From: DASUPK01 sp963774305
Lineage (GTDB): Bacteria; Actinomycetota; Thermoleophilia; Solirubrobacterales; 70-9
Direction of reading: 5' to 3'
Assembly (NCBI GenBank): GCA_963774305.1
Contig: CAVZEM010000007.1
Location: 186,001 to 250,000 of the forward strand
DNA length: 64,000 nt
The position numbers were made by a program, and so were the translations under genes. Positions 17,530 to 26,056 of this stretch are shown here, piece by piece (the stretch's first letter is position 1; each line of letters begins with the position of its first letter). Below the pieces are notes generated by a model that saw only the letters and a list, made by a program, of their open reading frames with translations, did no database searches and was not told where the DNA came from.

Positions 17530-18312
17530 CTAGTCGCCTGGAGCTGCCGCCTCCGCCAGCGCGCTCATGTCCTCGATCGTCGCGCTGGCGAGGGCCCTGA
17601 CCACGATCATGTCGAGGGCGCGGTAGCGGGAGAGTCCTGCCTGGACGACGCTCTCGTTCTCGCCCGCGACGCCGACGGTCCCCTCGGGTGCCCCCTGCCG
17701 GTCGAAGTGGTTCCGGTACCCGGCGTGCATGTCACGGTAGAAGGACTCGTCCTTGGCAAGCCGTCCTTCCGCATCGGCGCCGACGGCGGTCCGGACGTAG
17801 CCGAAGACCGTCGGTGGCTCGCGGCCTTCGTCACCGGCGCCCTCCTCCACCCAACTGCGGGCCTTGGCCGCGAACTCCGGAGTGATCCAGTTGAAGAAGA
17901 CGCCGTCCCATTCCGCTCCGGCGAAGGCGCACATCTTCGGGCCCATCGCCGCCAGGACCAGGCGAACGTCGGGCAGAGCCTCGCGGAGACCCGGAAGGGC
18001 CTCGCGCATCGTGGTGAGGGGCTTCTCCGTGAACCCGGCGCCGATGCCGAGCCAGAGGCGACCCTTGTCGATGCCAAGGCGCTCGATGTCAGAGGCGATC
18101 TCGTCGGGTGATTGGCGGTCCAGGGCGATCACGGCGACCCCGAGGTCGATCCGGTCGGCCCCCTTCGCGTACGCGGCGAGGGTCTCGAGGCCCTTCGCGC
18201 CCGGGTGGTCGTTCGACCACATCGACTGGTAGTCGAGCTCCTGGCAGCGACCGGCCAGCGGGCTGGCGATCTCCGGATCCAGTCCGGCGGTGACTCCGAA
18301 CGCGCGGCTCAC
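17530..18312 (-). CDS. LLM-class (luciferase-like, probably F420-dependent) oxidoreductase
   Basis: The TIM-barrel flavin/F420 monooxygenase-like protein has 260 residues. Typical blocks are LDYQSMWSNDHPGAKGLE, RIDLGVAVIALDRQSPDEIA and GRLWLGIGAGFTEKPLT, then LRLVLAAMGP-like and GVFFNWITPEF segments. It is shorter than most LLM proteins (about 330). GTG 18312 overlaps the upstream methyltransferase stop (GTGA), so the pair is coupled. F420 use is inferred from the actinobacterial subfamily, not from a cofactor-specific residue. Confidence 0.82.
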   Translation of the reverse strand: MSRAFGVTAGLDPEIASPLAGRCQELDYQSMWSNDHPGAKGLETLAAYAKGADRIDLGVAVIALDRQSPDEIASDIERLGIDKGRLWLGIGAGFTEKPLTTMREALPGLREALPDVRLVLAAMGPKMCAFAGAEWDGVFFNWITPEFAAKARSWVEEGAGDEGREPPTVFGYVRTAVGADAEGRLAKDESFYRDMHAGYRNHFDRQGAPEGTVGVAGENESVVQAGLSRYRALDMIVVRALASATIEDMSALAEAAAPGD

Positions 18313-19649
18313 GCCCTCTCCAGCAGCGCCACGCACTCGATGTGCGGCGTCTGGGGAAACATGTCGACGGGCTTCACGTGGCGGAGCCTATAGCCGGCCT
18401 CCGCGAGCTGGGCCGCGTTGGGCGCGAGCGTGGTGGGGTTGCAGGAGACGTAGACGATCCGCGGCGCCTCGCACTCGATCAGCCGGCGGACGATCTTCTT
18501 CGAGAGCCCGGCGCGTGGTGGGTCGACGACGACGACGTCGGGGCGGCCGGCCTCCTCGAGCAGGGGGCGGATCTCCTTCCGGGCATCGCCGGCACGGAAG
18601 CGCGCGTTCTCGATCCCATTGAGCCGGGCGTTCTCCTCGGCGTCGACGATCGCCTCGGGGACGAGCTCGATGCCCCAGACCTCGCCCGCTTGACGGGCCA
18701 GCGTCAGGCCAAGCGTCCCGATCCCGCAAAAGAGGTCGAAGACGCGCTCGGAGCCGGTCAGCCCGGCCAACTCCGCGGCGATCCCGTAGAGCCGCTCCGC
18801 CATCTCGGTGTTGGTCTGGAAGAAGGCGCGGTGCGAGATCCGGAAGCGCAGGCCGCAGAGCTCTTCCTCGAGGTACTCCGCGCCGATCGCGCCGGTGGGC
18901 CCATTGGTGGTGCTTCCCGGGCCCTCGACGATCGTGTGCAGATCGACCGGCGGGCGCGGGATCTCGGTTGCGGAGGTGACCAGGCGGCTCTGGAGTTGAC
19001 CGGTGCGCCGGCCCTCCCTGATCACGAGGTTCCTCAGGACGCCCTGCTGGGCGCGCCGGTCCCAGGCCGGCAGGCCCGCGGAGCGAGCCCAGTCCCGGAG
19101 CTCGTTCCGCCTTGCGTTATTCCGCTCAGAGGCGAGCTGGCAATCCTCGGCGTCGACGATCAGGTCCCAGCGGCCGCGGGCGTGGAAGCCGAGGACGAGC
19201 TCTCCGTCGCGCTCGCCGAAGGAGTACTCGAGCTTGTTGCGGTAGCGCCACTGCTCGATCGCCGGCTCGATCGACTCGAGGTGGAAGTCCTGGAGCCCGC
19301 CGAGCCGCACCAGAGCGTCATCCACCTGCAACTGCTTGTGCCGCAGCTGCTCCTCATAGGCGAGGCCCTGCCAGGGAGCCCCGGGACAGGGCTCGCCGCC
19401 ATGGTCGCAGCGGGGCGGAACACGGTCCGGCGAGGAGCGCACGATCTCCTTCGCCTGCGCCTCGGCGTAGCCGCGCTTGGCTTTGGTCACTTCCGCGGTG
19501 ACGCGGTCTCCGGGCAGTGCCCCGGAGACGAAGACCACGTAGCCGTCGCGGCGGGCGACGCCCTTGCCGCCGTATGCCAGCGTCTCCACGTCGAGCGTGA
19601 GCAGCTCGCCCCGGGCGGGTCGCTCCTGGGTGATCGTCCCGTCGGTCAT
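18309..19649 (-). CDS. Class I SAM-dependent RNA methyltransferase, RlmD/TrmA (RumA) type
   Basis: The 446-residue protein has a TRAM domain at the N-terminus (LTLDVETLAYGGKGVARRDGYVVFV to RVTAEV). Cysteines around CDHGGEPCPG probably belong to an iron-sulfur site. The SAM-binding motif is VFDLFCGIGTLGL, followed by VVVDPPRAGLSKK and the catalytic Cys in YVSCNPTTL. It methylates uridine C5 in rRNA or tRNA. Start ATG 19649 gives a normal N-terminus; the longer frame is antisense to the peptidase gene. It is divergent from that gene by 24 bp. Confidence 0.93.
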   Translation of the reverse strand: MTDGTITQERPARGELLTLDVETLAYGGKGVARRDGYVVFVSGALPGDRVTAEVTKAKRGYAEAQAKEIVRSSPDRVPPRCDHGGEPCPGAPWQGLAYEEQLRHKQLQVDDALVRLGGLQDFHLESIEPAIEQWRYRNKLEYSFGERDGELVLGFHARGRWDLIVDAEDCQLASERNNARRNELRDWARSAGLPAWDRRAQQGVLRNLVIREGRRTGQLQSRLVTSATEIPRPPVDLHTIVEGPGSTTNGPTGAIGAEYLEEELCGLRFRISHRAFFQTNTEMAERLYGIAAELAGLTGSERVFDLFCGIGTLGLTLARQAGEVWGIELVPEAIVDAEENARLNGIENARFRAGDARKEIRPLLEEAGRPDVVVVDPPRAGLSKKIVRRLIECEAPRIVYVSCNPTTLAPNAAQLAEAGYRLRHVKPVDMFPQTPHIECVALLERA

Positions 19650-19673
19650 CGTCGGCCTATCGTTGCAGCCGCG

Positions 19674-21161
19674 TTGGCCTGGGATCTCGACCAATACCGC
19701 CGCGACGCCGAGCGCTTCCTCGAGGAGATCGACCGCGAGTACTACCTGCAGGGGGCTGGGCACAAGCCCGACCTCGCGATCGAGCCGATCTATGAGCGAT
19801 ACGAGGCGCTGTTCGATCGCGAGACCGTCGATCGAGTCGGTGAGGCGAGGCGAGCGGAGAGTGGCGAGGAGGAGACGCGGCTGCGCTACCTGCACCAGTT
19901 CGCGCTCGACGGCCATCTCGGTTCGATCACCAGGGAGCTCGAGACGCGGGTGGCAGAGCTCGAGGCGTCTCTCGAGGTGGAGGTGGGTGGCGAGACGATC
20001 CCCTACCGGATGGCGCCGGTGATCCAGGCGAACGAGGAAGACGCGGATCGCCGGGCCGAGATCGAGGCCGCCAGGAACGCCGTTCTCGCAGAGCGGCTCA
20101 ACCCTCTTCACCTCGAGCAGCTCGAGCGCGCGCATGCCGCCTGCTCGGATCTGGGCTGGCCGTCCTATCTCGATGCCTACTCGGACGTGCGGGCGCTGGA
20201 CCTGAGGCAGCTTGATCGCCAGCTCGAGCGGTTCGCCGAATCCACGGAGGCCGGCTACGCCGGGACGGTCGACTCGGAGCTGGAGCGCACGGTCGGGCAC
20301 TCACTGGCCGAGGCGAGGCGCTCGGACCTCGCCCGCTTCTTCCGCGCCTCCCACCTGGACGAGCTCTTCCCGGGCGACCGGATGGTGCCCGCCCTGCGCC
20401 GGACACTCTCGGGGCTGGGGATCGACCTCGACGAGCAGTCGAACGTCACCCTCGACACCGAGACGCGGGAGACGAAGAGCCCGCGGGCCTTCTGCTCGAC
20501 CCCGCGGGTGCCCGAGGAGGTCTATCTGGTGATGCCGCCGATCGGCGGCAGGGAGGACTACGCGGCCCTCTTCCACGAGGCTGGCCACGCCGAGCACTAC
20601 GGCTGCACGGAGGCCGAGCTCGCCTTCGAGTTCCGGCACCTCGGCGACAACTCGGTGACGGAGTCGTTCGCCTTCCTGATGGAGGGCCTCACCGCCAGCC
20701 CCGCCTGGCTCGAGCAGATCCTCGGGGCCGATGGCGCCGAGGCCGCAATCGAGCATGCCCGGGCGGCTCGGCTGGTCATGCTCCGCCGCTACTCGGCGAA
20801 GATCGCCTACGAGGTCGAGCTGCACGGGCCGGACGCGGATCTGAGTGCGATGCCGGAGCGCTACTCAAGCTTGTTGGGGGAGGGGATCGGCATCCCGTGG
20901 CCGCGCGAGACCTGGCTCTCGGACGTGGATCCGAGCTTCTACGTCGCGTGCTACCTGCGCGCCTGGGCGCTCGAGGTCGACTGGCGCGCGAGCCTGGTCG
21001 AGCGCTTCGGGGAAGCCTGGTTCGAGGATCCCGGCGCGGGAGCATGGCTGCGCGGCCTCTGGGGGCGGGGGCAGCGTCTGGACGCTGATGCGCTGCTCGC
21101 CGAGGCGACCGGCGGATCGCTCGACTTCGGGCGGCTCGCTTTGGAGCTGATCGCCGTATAG
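19674..21161 (+). CDS. M3-like zinc metallopeptidase
   Basis: The mostly helical protein of 495 residues has the zinc motif HEAGH (in ALFHEAGHAEHYG, about residue 300) and a third ligand Glu in DNSVTESFAFLMEGL about 29 residues later, as in the M3/M32 gluzincin clan. The Y-rich C-terminus (SFYVACYLRAWALEVDWR) also fits. It is cytoplasmic with no signal peptide and would trim peptides. The start is judged to be TTG 19674, since upstream sequence is antisense to the methyltransferase; TATCGT at 19658-19663 may be its -10. The start is less certain than the gene. Confidence 0.85.
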   Translation: MAWDLDQYRRDAERFLEEIDREYYLQGAGHKPDLAIEPIYERYEALFDRETVDRVGEARRAESGEEETRLRYLHQFALDGHLGSITRELETRVAELEASLEVEVGGETIPYRMAPVIQANEEDADRRAEIEAARNAVLAERLNPLHLEQLERAHAACSDLGWPSYLDAYSDVRALDLRQLDRQLERFAESTEAGYAGTVDSELERTVGHSLAEARRSDLARFFRASHLDELFPGDRMVPALRRTLSGLGIDLDEQSNVTLDTETRETKSPRAFCSTPRVPEEVYLVMPPIGGREDYAALFHEAGHAEHYGCTEAELAFEFRHLGDNSVTESFAFLMEGLTASPAWLEQILGADGAEAAIEHARAARLVMLRRYSAKIAYEVELHGPDADLSAMPERYSSLLGEGIGIPWPRETWLSDVDPSFYVACYLRAWALEVDWRASLVERFGEAWFEDPGAGAWLRGLWGRGQRLDADALLAEATGGSLDFGRLALELIAV

Positions 21162-21205
21162 GCTTGCCCGGAATTTGCGGGATAAACCCCGATCTGGAGG
21201 TCCAA

Positions 21206-21520
21206 GTGGAATCAAGCGAAAGCAGTGGCGTCAAAGATCAGGTCCAGAAGGCGATCGACGATCTGCGCGCGGCCGGCGAGAAGGCGACTGGTGACGTGCG
21301 ATCGAGCATCGACTCCGCGGTGGCGCGCTTGCGCGACGTCTCGGGCGACGCGACCGGGAAGGCCCAGGACCAGATCTCGGGCTGGCGCGAGACCCTCGAC
21401 AAGGCGACCGAGGACGTCCGCAAGGAGCTCGGCAAGCTGGCGGTCCGGGCGCAGACCTCGCTGGAGTCGCTCGACGAGATCGCCAAGGAGCTCGACGAGC
21501 GCCGCAAGGCGCTCAAGTAG
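21206..21520 (+). CDS. Small amphipathic helical protein (phasin/apolipoprotein-like)
   Basis: A 104-residue protein almost entirely of charged heptad-like helix: VKDQVQKAIDDLRAAGEKA, SSIDSAVARLRDVSGDA, DKATEDVRKELGKLAVRAQ. GTG 21206 follows GGAGG at 5 nt. It has no catalytic motif. Such repeats coat lipid or polyester granules, or act as structural proteins. It is convergent with another helical protein, 4 bp between stops, which suggests a related job. Confidence 0.72.
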   Translation: MESSESSGVKDQVQKAIDDLRAAGEKATGDVRSSIDSAVARLRDVSGDATGKAQDQISGWRETLDKATEDVRKELGKLAVRAQTSLESLDEIAKELDERRKALK

Positions 21521-21524
21521 CTCG

Positions 21525-22064
21525 TCAGCCCTGCAGCTTGCGGTCGAGTGCCCGCAGCAGGCCCTTGCGGGCCTTGTTGCCGCGCTCGTAATCGCGGACC
21601 TTCCGCAGCTCCTGCCGGCTGAGCTCCTGTAGCCGCCTGTCGATCTGGCGGGTCGAGAGCTGGTCGTACGCGGTGATCGGGAATCCCGGAACCCGAGCCC
21701 CGCGGCGAACACGGTCAGCGCTCGCCAGCGGCTTGTCGACGGCCGCGACGGTCCGCTTCCGCGCCTGCTCGGCGCGAACGCCGACCTCCTGCTTCGCCCG
21801 GTCGGGAACGTCGCGGACCTGGGAGAGCAGGCTCTCGAGCTGCGAGAGCAGGTCCTCGGCCTGCTCTCGGCCCCGCGTCGCAAGACGGCCCACCATCTCC
21901 TCGGCGTCGCCGCGGGTCATTCGGCCGCGCTTCACGGCGTCGTCCAGGACCTCCTGCAGCCGCTCACGCGAAATGGTGATGCTCTTCTCGAGCGCGTCGC
22001 GGAACGCCTGGACGCTCTGCTCGGCGCGGGAGCTCTCCTCTGCCTCGGTCGGCGCGCTTGCCAT
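21525..22064 (-). CDS. Coiled-coil protein, phasin-like, with basic C-terminus
   Basis: About 179 residues. The N-terminal half resembles polyhydroxyalkanoate granule-associated helices (FRDALEKSITISRERLQEV, DDAVKRGRMTRGDAEEMV). The C-terminal half is basic (STRQIDRRLQELSRQELRKV, YERGNKARKGLLRALDRKL), suggesting nucleic acid or granule binding. ATG 22064 is chosen; a GTG at 22073 overlaps the upstream EEP stop. No polyhydroxyalkanoate synthase is seen in the window, so the phasin reading is tentative. Confidence 0.72.
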   Translation of the reverse strand: MASAPTEAEESSRAEQSVQAFRDALEKSITISRERLQEVLDDAVKRGRMTRGDAEEMVGRLATRGREQAEDLLSQLESLLSQVRDVPDRAKQEVGVRAEQARKRTVAAVDKPLASADRVRRGARVPGFPITAYDQLSTRQIDRRLQELSRQELRKVRDYERGNKARKGLLRALDRKLQG

Positions 22065-22072
22065 CGATCGCA

Positions 22073-22918
22073 CTATCCCACAGACGCGAACTTTCCAATC
22101 ACGGGGTTGTGATCGGAGAGCCGGATCTTCAGACCGGTCTCGGGATCGACCCGGTCACGTGCCTCGGGCGGCCAGGCGGCGGGATGCTCCACAACCTCGA
22201 GGCCGCGGACGAGAAGGTGGCTGAGACGGTCCGGAGCCGTGCGCGGGGCCAACCCAAAGCGCTCCTCGAGCTGGTCGAAGACGGCGCTCGCCTTGGGCCT
22301 GACGTTGAAGTCGCCGCCGAGGATCAGGGGAGCCGAGCCCGCGAAGGCGATCGCGCGCTCGGCAGCGTCGAGCAGCTCCCGCTCGGCCGACGACGGCTTG
22401 GTGCTGACGTGGAGGTTTGCGACGCAGGGCCCCGCCTCGAGCCGGGTGAGAGCCATGACGCGGAGCTCCGGCCTCCGAGTGAGCACCTCCCGGCGGCGCT
22501 CGGCGATCCCGCCGGCGGCATCGCGGGCGAGCGTCGTGTTTGAGCCACCCTCCCAGGCACCCAGCAGGTCGGGCCGCCAGCGGCCGATCAGCGAGGTGAA
22601 CGGCTGGAGCCAGTTTCTGCCGCTCAGCGCCCGGTGCGCCTGCGCGCCGCACGCCTCGGCCAACATATCCGGCGGCCACAAGAACCGCCGCCGGGTTGAC
22701 CAGCTCGGCGGGAACTCCTGGAAGAGGGCGACGTCCCAGTCGACAGAGTCGATGAGCGCGGCGAACTCGTCGAACAGGTCCCAGTTCACCTGCTCGTACT
22801 CCTTGCCGAGCCGCGGGCCACGCCGGAAGTTGCCCTTGTGGGCGCGCACCTGGAGCTCCGGCTCGGGCGGCCAGTCCCGGCCGTGGAACAAGTTCCATGT
22901 CATTGCGGTGAGCTGCAC
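22073..22918 (-). CDS. Cytoplasmic EEP-family phosphohydrolase/nuclease
   Basis: The 281-residue protein begins VQLTAMTWNLFHG (metal Asn). It then has DVALFQEFPP (metal Glu), VANLHVSTKP, LILGGDFNVRP (catalytic Asp/Asn) and LSDHNPVIGKF (catalytic Asp-His). There is no signal peptide, unlike the paralogous-fold gene at 2264. GTG 22918 lies 6 nt after a GATACT -10, so it is leaderless. It shares promoter DNA with argF on the other strand. Substrate unknown. Confidence 0.85.
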   Translation of the reverse strand: MQLTAMTWNLFHGRDWPPEPELQVRAHKGNFRRGPRLGKEYEQVNWDLFDEFAALIDSVDWDVALFQEFPPSWSTRRRFLWPPDMLAEACGAQAHRALSGRNWLQPFTSLIGRWRPDLLGAWEGGSNTTLARDAAGGIAERRREVLTRRPELRVMALTRLEAGPCVANLHVSTKPSSAERELLDAAERAIAFAGSAPLILGGDFNVRPKASAVFDQLEERFGLAPRTAPDRLSHLLVRGLEVVEHPAAWPPEARDRVDPETGLKIRLSDHNPVIGKFASVG

Positions 22919-22923
22919 GCCCC

Positions 22924-22930
22924 TAGTATC
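22924..22930. promoter_or_regulatory. Overlapping divergent -10 elements, EEP and argF
   Basis: Seven bases read TAGTAT on the plus strand (22924-22929, argF ATG at 22940) and GATACT on the minus strand (22930-22925, EEP GTG at 22918). The two start codons are 21 bp apart, so RNA polymerase can occupy only one direction at a time. Confidence 0.55.
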
Positions 22931-22939
22931 GGCCGCTCG

Positions 22940-23851
22940 ATGGTTCCATCGACCGCACATCGCAAGGCAAGCAACTTCCTGACCGGCGAGGAGCTCGACC
23001 GGGACGAGCTGCTGGCGCTGCTCGAGCGCGCCGAGGAGCTCAAGCGAGGGCGTGACCGGGGAGAGGGAGGCGACTCCCTGATGGGTCTCTCGGTCGCGCT
23101 GATCTTCGAGAAGCCGTCGACCAGGACGCGCGTGTCGTTCGAGGTCGGCACCGCGGAGCTTGGTGCGACCCCCGTCGTGCTGCGCGGGGACGAGCTTCAG
23201 CTCACCCGCGGCGAGTCCTTCGGCGACACCGGGCGCATCCTGTCGCGGTACGTCCACGGGATCGTGATCCGCTCGGGCTCGGACGAGAGGGTCCGCGACC
23301 TCGCCGACGGGGCGACAGTCCCGGTGATCAACGGTCTGACGCCGGCGCACCACCCCTGCCAGGCCCTGGCCGACCTGCTCACCCTGAAGGAGCGCTTCGG
23401 CGAGCTGGACGGTCTCCGCCTCGCCTACGTCGGCGACGGCAACAACATGGCCCGCTCGCTGGCGATCCTGGGGCGGATCGCGGGCGTCGACGTCGTCATC
23501 GCATCACCCGAGGGCTATCGGATCGAGGAGGGGCTGGCGGAGCTCACCGACGATCCGCGTGCCGCCGCCGCCGAGGCCGACGCGATCTACACGGACATCT
23601 GGGTGAGCATGGGCGACGAGCAGACAGCGGATCAGAGGAGGGCGGACCTGGCTCCATACCAGGTGAACGACGAGCTGCTCGCGGCGGCTTCGCAACGCGC
23701 GGTCGCGCTCCATTGCCTCCCCGCCCACCCGGGCGAGGAGATCACCGTCGAGGTGCTCTACGGCGAGCGCTCTGCCGTCTGGGATCAGGCGGAGAACCGG
23801 CTGCACGTCCAGAAGGCGCTGCTCGAACGGTTGCTCTCGCCCGCAACCTAA
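22940..23851 (+). CDS. argF: Ornithine carbamoyltransferase
   Basis: All signature motifs are present in 303 residues: carbamoyl phosphate site FEKPSTRTRVSFEVG, HHPCQALAD, and the ornithine/catalytic motif LHCLPAHPGEE. The SMG loop reads VSMGDEQ. The enzyme makes citrulline from ornithine and carbamoyl phosphate in arginine synthesis. No other arg gene is adjacent. It starts at ATG 22940, nearly leaderless. A tRNA-Glu follows 12 nt after the stop. Confidence 0.96.
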   Translation: MVPSTAHRKASNFLTGEELDRDELLALLERAEELKRGRDRGEGGDSLMGLSVALIFEKPSTRTRVSFEVGTAELGATPVVLRGDELQLTRGESFGDTGRILSRYVHGIVIRSGSDERVRDLADGATVPVINGLTPAHHPCQALADLLTLKERFGELDGLRLAYVGDGNNMARSLAILGRIAGVDVVIASPEGYRIEEGLAELTDDPRAAAAEADAIYTDIWVSMGDEQTADQRRADLAPYQVNDELLAAASQRAVALHCLPAHPGEEITVEVLYGERSAVWDQAENRLHVQKALLERLLSPAT

Positions 23852-23863
23852 GATCAGCTACGC

Positions 23864-23935
23864 GGCCCCGTGGTGTAACGGTTAGCACGCGAGGTTTTCA
23901 ACCTCGTAGCGCGGGTTCGACTCCCGCCGGGGCTA
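23864..23935 (+). tRNA. tRNA-Glu (TTC)
   Basis: Cloverleaf: acceptor GGCCCCG / CGGGGCT (first pair G-U), anticodon stem CGAGG/CCTCG with loop TTTTCAA (anticodon TTC), T arm GCGGG-TTCGACT-CCCGC. CCA is not encoded. Confidence 0.95.
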
Positions 23936-23964
23936 TTTAGCCTGCTCCATTAGCCTCCGATCCG

Positions 23965-24720
23965 GTGCTGCCGGAGATCCACCTCGGACCGCTGACGCTC
24001 CAGACCTTCGGGATCTGCTTCGCGGTCGCCTTCATCGCCGCCGGGGCCCTCGTCTGGCGCCGTTTCGGCGAGCTCGGCAAGCCGGTCGACTGGGCCTACG
24101 AGATGGGCTTCGCGGCGCTGCTCGGCGGCCTGGTGGGCGCGCGACTCGACTTCATCATCGAGAACTACAGCGACGTCAAGGGCGACCTGCTCGGCAACCT
24201 GTTCTCGGGGTCGGGCCTGGTCTGGTACGGGGGCGCGATCGGCGGGGCCCTCGGCGTCTTCCTCTGGGCGTGGTGGCGCGGCTTCCTGACGCTCGCACTG
24301 CTGGACGTGGCGGCGCCGGCGTTGGCCCTCGGCTACGCGATCGGCCGCTGCGGCTGCCAGCTCTCCGGCGACGGCGACTACGGCAAGGCGTGGAACGGCC
24401 CGTGGGCCATGGCCTACCCGGACGGCACGAAGCCGACGGATCAGACAGTTCATCCCACGCCGGTTTACGAGACCGTGACGATGGGGCTCGTCGCCCTGCT
24501 CCTCTGGCAGCTGCGCGACCGGCTCAGCAACGGGCTGCTCTTCGCGCTCTATCTGCTCCTCTCCGGGACGGAGCGGTTCCTGGTCGAGTTCATCCGCCGC
24601 AACAGCGAGGTGGCGATCGGCCTGACGCAGGCGCAGCTGATCAGCCTGGCGATGATGGTTGTCGGCGGCGTCTGGCTGCTCGTCGGCCTGCGGCGAGCGC
24701 CGACGCCCGCCACGGCCTGA
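23965..24720 (+). CDS. lgt: Prolipoprotein diacylglyceryl transferase
   Basis: The 251-residue membrane protein has Lgt landmarks. They are GLVGARLDFIIENY, GLVWYGGAIGG, the signature AIGRCGCQLSGDGDYG, and HPTPVYETV. It transfers diacylglycerol from phosphatidylglycerol to the lipobox cysteine, the first step of lipoprotein maturation. The GTG start has TAGCCT 8 nt upstream, fitting a leaderless promoter just after tRNA-Glu. Confidence 0.96.
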   Translation: MLPEIHLGPLTLQTFGICFAVAFIAAGALVWRRFGELGKPVDWAYEMGFAALLGGLVGARLDFIIENYSDVKGDLLGNLFSGSGLVWYGGAIGGALGVFLWAWWRGFLTLALLDVAAPALALGYAIGRCGCQLSGDGDYGKAWNGPWAMAYPDGTKPTDQTVHPTPVYETVTMGLVALLLWQLRDRLSNGLLFALYLLLSGTERFLVEFIRRNSEVAIGLTQAQLISLAMMVVGGVWLLVGLRRAPTPATA

Positions 24721-24743
24721 GCGTCACAGCGGCTTCACAACCG

Positions 24744-24768
24744 CCGGTGACCCCTCCGGTATCACCGG
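24744..24768. repeat. Inverted repeat between lgt and an acidic small protein
   Basis: CCGGTGA and TCACCGG arms flank an 11-nt loop. It may terminate lgt or act in the leader of the next gene. No U-tract. Confidence 0.45.
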
Positions 24769-24802
24769 TGCTGGAAGTCAATGGAACGCGAAAGGAGGCC
24801 GG

Positions 24803-24976
24803 ATGACCGACGAGGTGCAGGAGGCTCAGGAGATTCAGGAGGAGCAGGCTCCCGAGGCAGAGGCCACGGAGAGCACGACCGACGAGATGGACGACACGCC
24901 GGTCGCCGAGGCCGACAAGGGGGTGGACGCGGCGGCCGAGGAGCCGGAGGAGTCCGCGGACTCCGAGGAGCTCTGA
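24803..24976 (+). CDS. Very acidic 57-residue protein
   Basis: The chain is about 40% Asp/Glu from TDEVQEAQEIQEEQAPEAEA to EESADSEEL, with no lysine except one. A perfect AAGGAGG sits 4 nt before ATG 24803, one of the strongest Shine-Dalgarno sites in the window, so strong translation is expected. It does not end in the GGQ/GGE of Pup. Function unknown; intrinsically disordered by composition. Confidence 0.65.
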   Translation: MTDEVQEAQEIQEEQAPEAEATESTTDEMDDTPVAEADKGVDAAAEEPEESADSEEL

Positions 24977-24977
24977 G

Positions 24978-25730
24978 CTAGACCGACCGGAGCAGGCCGC
25001 CGTCGAGCGGGATCACCGCTCCCGTGAGATAGGCGGCACGCTCCGAGCACAGGAAGGCGACAAGGTCGCCGTACTCCTCGGGCTGGCCGAGCCGCTTCGC
25101 CGGTACCCGTTGCCTGGCGGCCTCCTCGGCGCCCTTCAGCGAGCCCTCCGGATCGGCGAGCCTCTCGGTGGCGAACATGCCCGTGGCGACGGTGTTGACG
25201 GTGATTCCGTCCCCCCCGACCTCGTCGGCGAGGGTCTCGAGCAGGCCGAGAGCGGCCATGCGGTTCGCGTTCGACAGCGTCAGGTAGGGGATCGGCTCGC
25301 GGATCGAGCTTGAGGAGACGTTGACGATCCTCCCCCAGCCGCGCTCCCGCATCCCGGGCACCACTCCTTCGAGCAGGACGCGGGGGGCCAGCACGAGCGA
25401 GCGGAACGCCTCCTCCCACTCCTCCAGCGAGTTGTCGAGTGCGCCGCCGGGGGGCGGCCCTCCCGTGTTGGCCACCAAGATGTCGACCGGGGAGAGTGCC
25501 TCCGCGACCTCGCCCGGGAGCTTTCGCAACCGGTCCAGGTCGCCGGTGTCGGCCGGGAAGACATGAACCTCCCCGTCGATCTCATCTGCGGTCGCCCGCA
25601 GCGATTCCTCCGAGCGGCTGGAGATCGCCACCCGCGCTCCCTCGCGCGCCAGGGCGCCCGCGATCCCCTTTCCGATCCCGCGGCTTGCGCCCAACACCAG
25701 CGCCGTGCGGCCGTCGATCCCTAGGTCCAC
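24978..25730 (-). CDS. Short-chain dehydrogenase/reductase family protein with altered active site
   Basis: A Rossmann fold of 250 residues with TALVLGASRGIGKGIAGAL and VANTGGPPPGG. The catalytic region reads RIVNVSSSSIREPIPYLTLSNANRMA: the Ser block is present, but the YxxxK pair aligns with L and N. It is therefore an atypical SDR subfamily that may use another proton relay. GTG 25730 overlaps the end of the upstream gene by 10 bp, in a minus-strand operon with a small membrane protein and an ATP-grasp enzyme. Confidence 0.85.
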   Translation of the reverse strand: MDLGIDGRTALVLGASRGIGKGIAGALAREGARVAISSRSEESLRATADEIDGEVHVFPADTGDLDRLRKLPGEVAEALSPVDILVANTGGPPPGGALDNSLEEWEEAFRSLVLAPRVLLEGVVPGMRERGWGRIVNVSSSSIREPIPYLTLSNANRMAALGLLETLADEVGGDGITVNTVATGMFATERLADPEGSLKGAEEAARQRVPAKRLGQPEEYGDLVAFLCSERAAYLTGAVIPLDGGLLRSV

Positions 25731-26056
25731 AGAGCGCCTCCGGGCCGGCGCGCGAGCCAGGCGCACCACGCGGCGAAGGCCGCGACGGCGATCGCCACGC
25801 CGAGCCAGTGGATTCCGGCGATGACCGCGATCGCGCTCGGGATGCCGGCCAGGACCGCGCCGAGCAGCACGCCGGGCGTGTTCAGGTGGAGCGCCCAGGA
25901 AACCAGCGCCGCGCAGCCGAGCCAGGCGACCGGTCCGGTCAGCCAGCCCCAGTCGTCGAAGAAGGAATGCGGTAGCACCACCGCCAGGATCAGCGACACC
26001 GCGGCGACCGCCACCACCTGCGCAACGGCCGCGCGCCAGAGGATCGAACGGTCCAT
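25721..26056 (-). CDS. Small integral membrane protein, three to four TM
   Basis: The 111-residue protein has hydrophobic stretches VAQVVAVAAVSLILAVVL, GPVAWLGCAALVSWAL, GVLLGAVLAGIPSAIAVIAG and LGVAIAVAAFAAWCAWL. ATG 26056 overlaps the ATP-grasp stop (TGATG), so it is translationally coupled to it. Function unknown. Confidence 0.75.
   Translation of the reverse strand: MDRSILWRAAVAQVVAVAAVSLILAVVLPHSFFDDWGWLTGPVAWLGCAALVSWALHLNTPGVLLGAVLAGIPSAIAVIAGIHWLGVAIAVAAFAAWCAWLARRPGGALWT

Noticed and set aside
18342..19673. N-terminal extension of the M3-like peptidase frame
   Set aside because: This part is antisense to the RumA-like methyltransferase, and peptidase-like sequence begins only at about 19674.
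24803..24976. The acidic 57-mer as prokaryotic ubiquitin-like protein Pup
   Set aside because: It lacks the C-terminal GGE/GGQ and no proteasome or Pup ligase genes are near.
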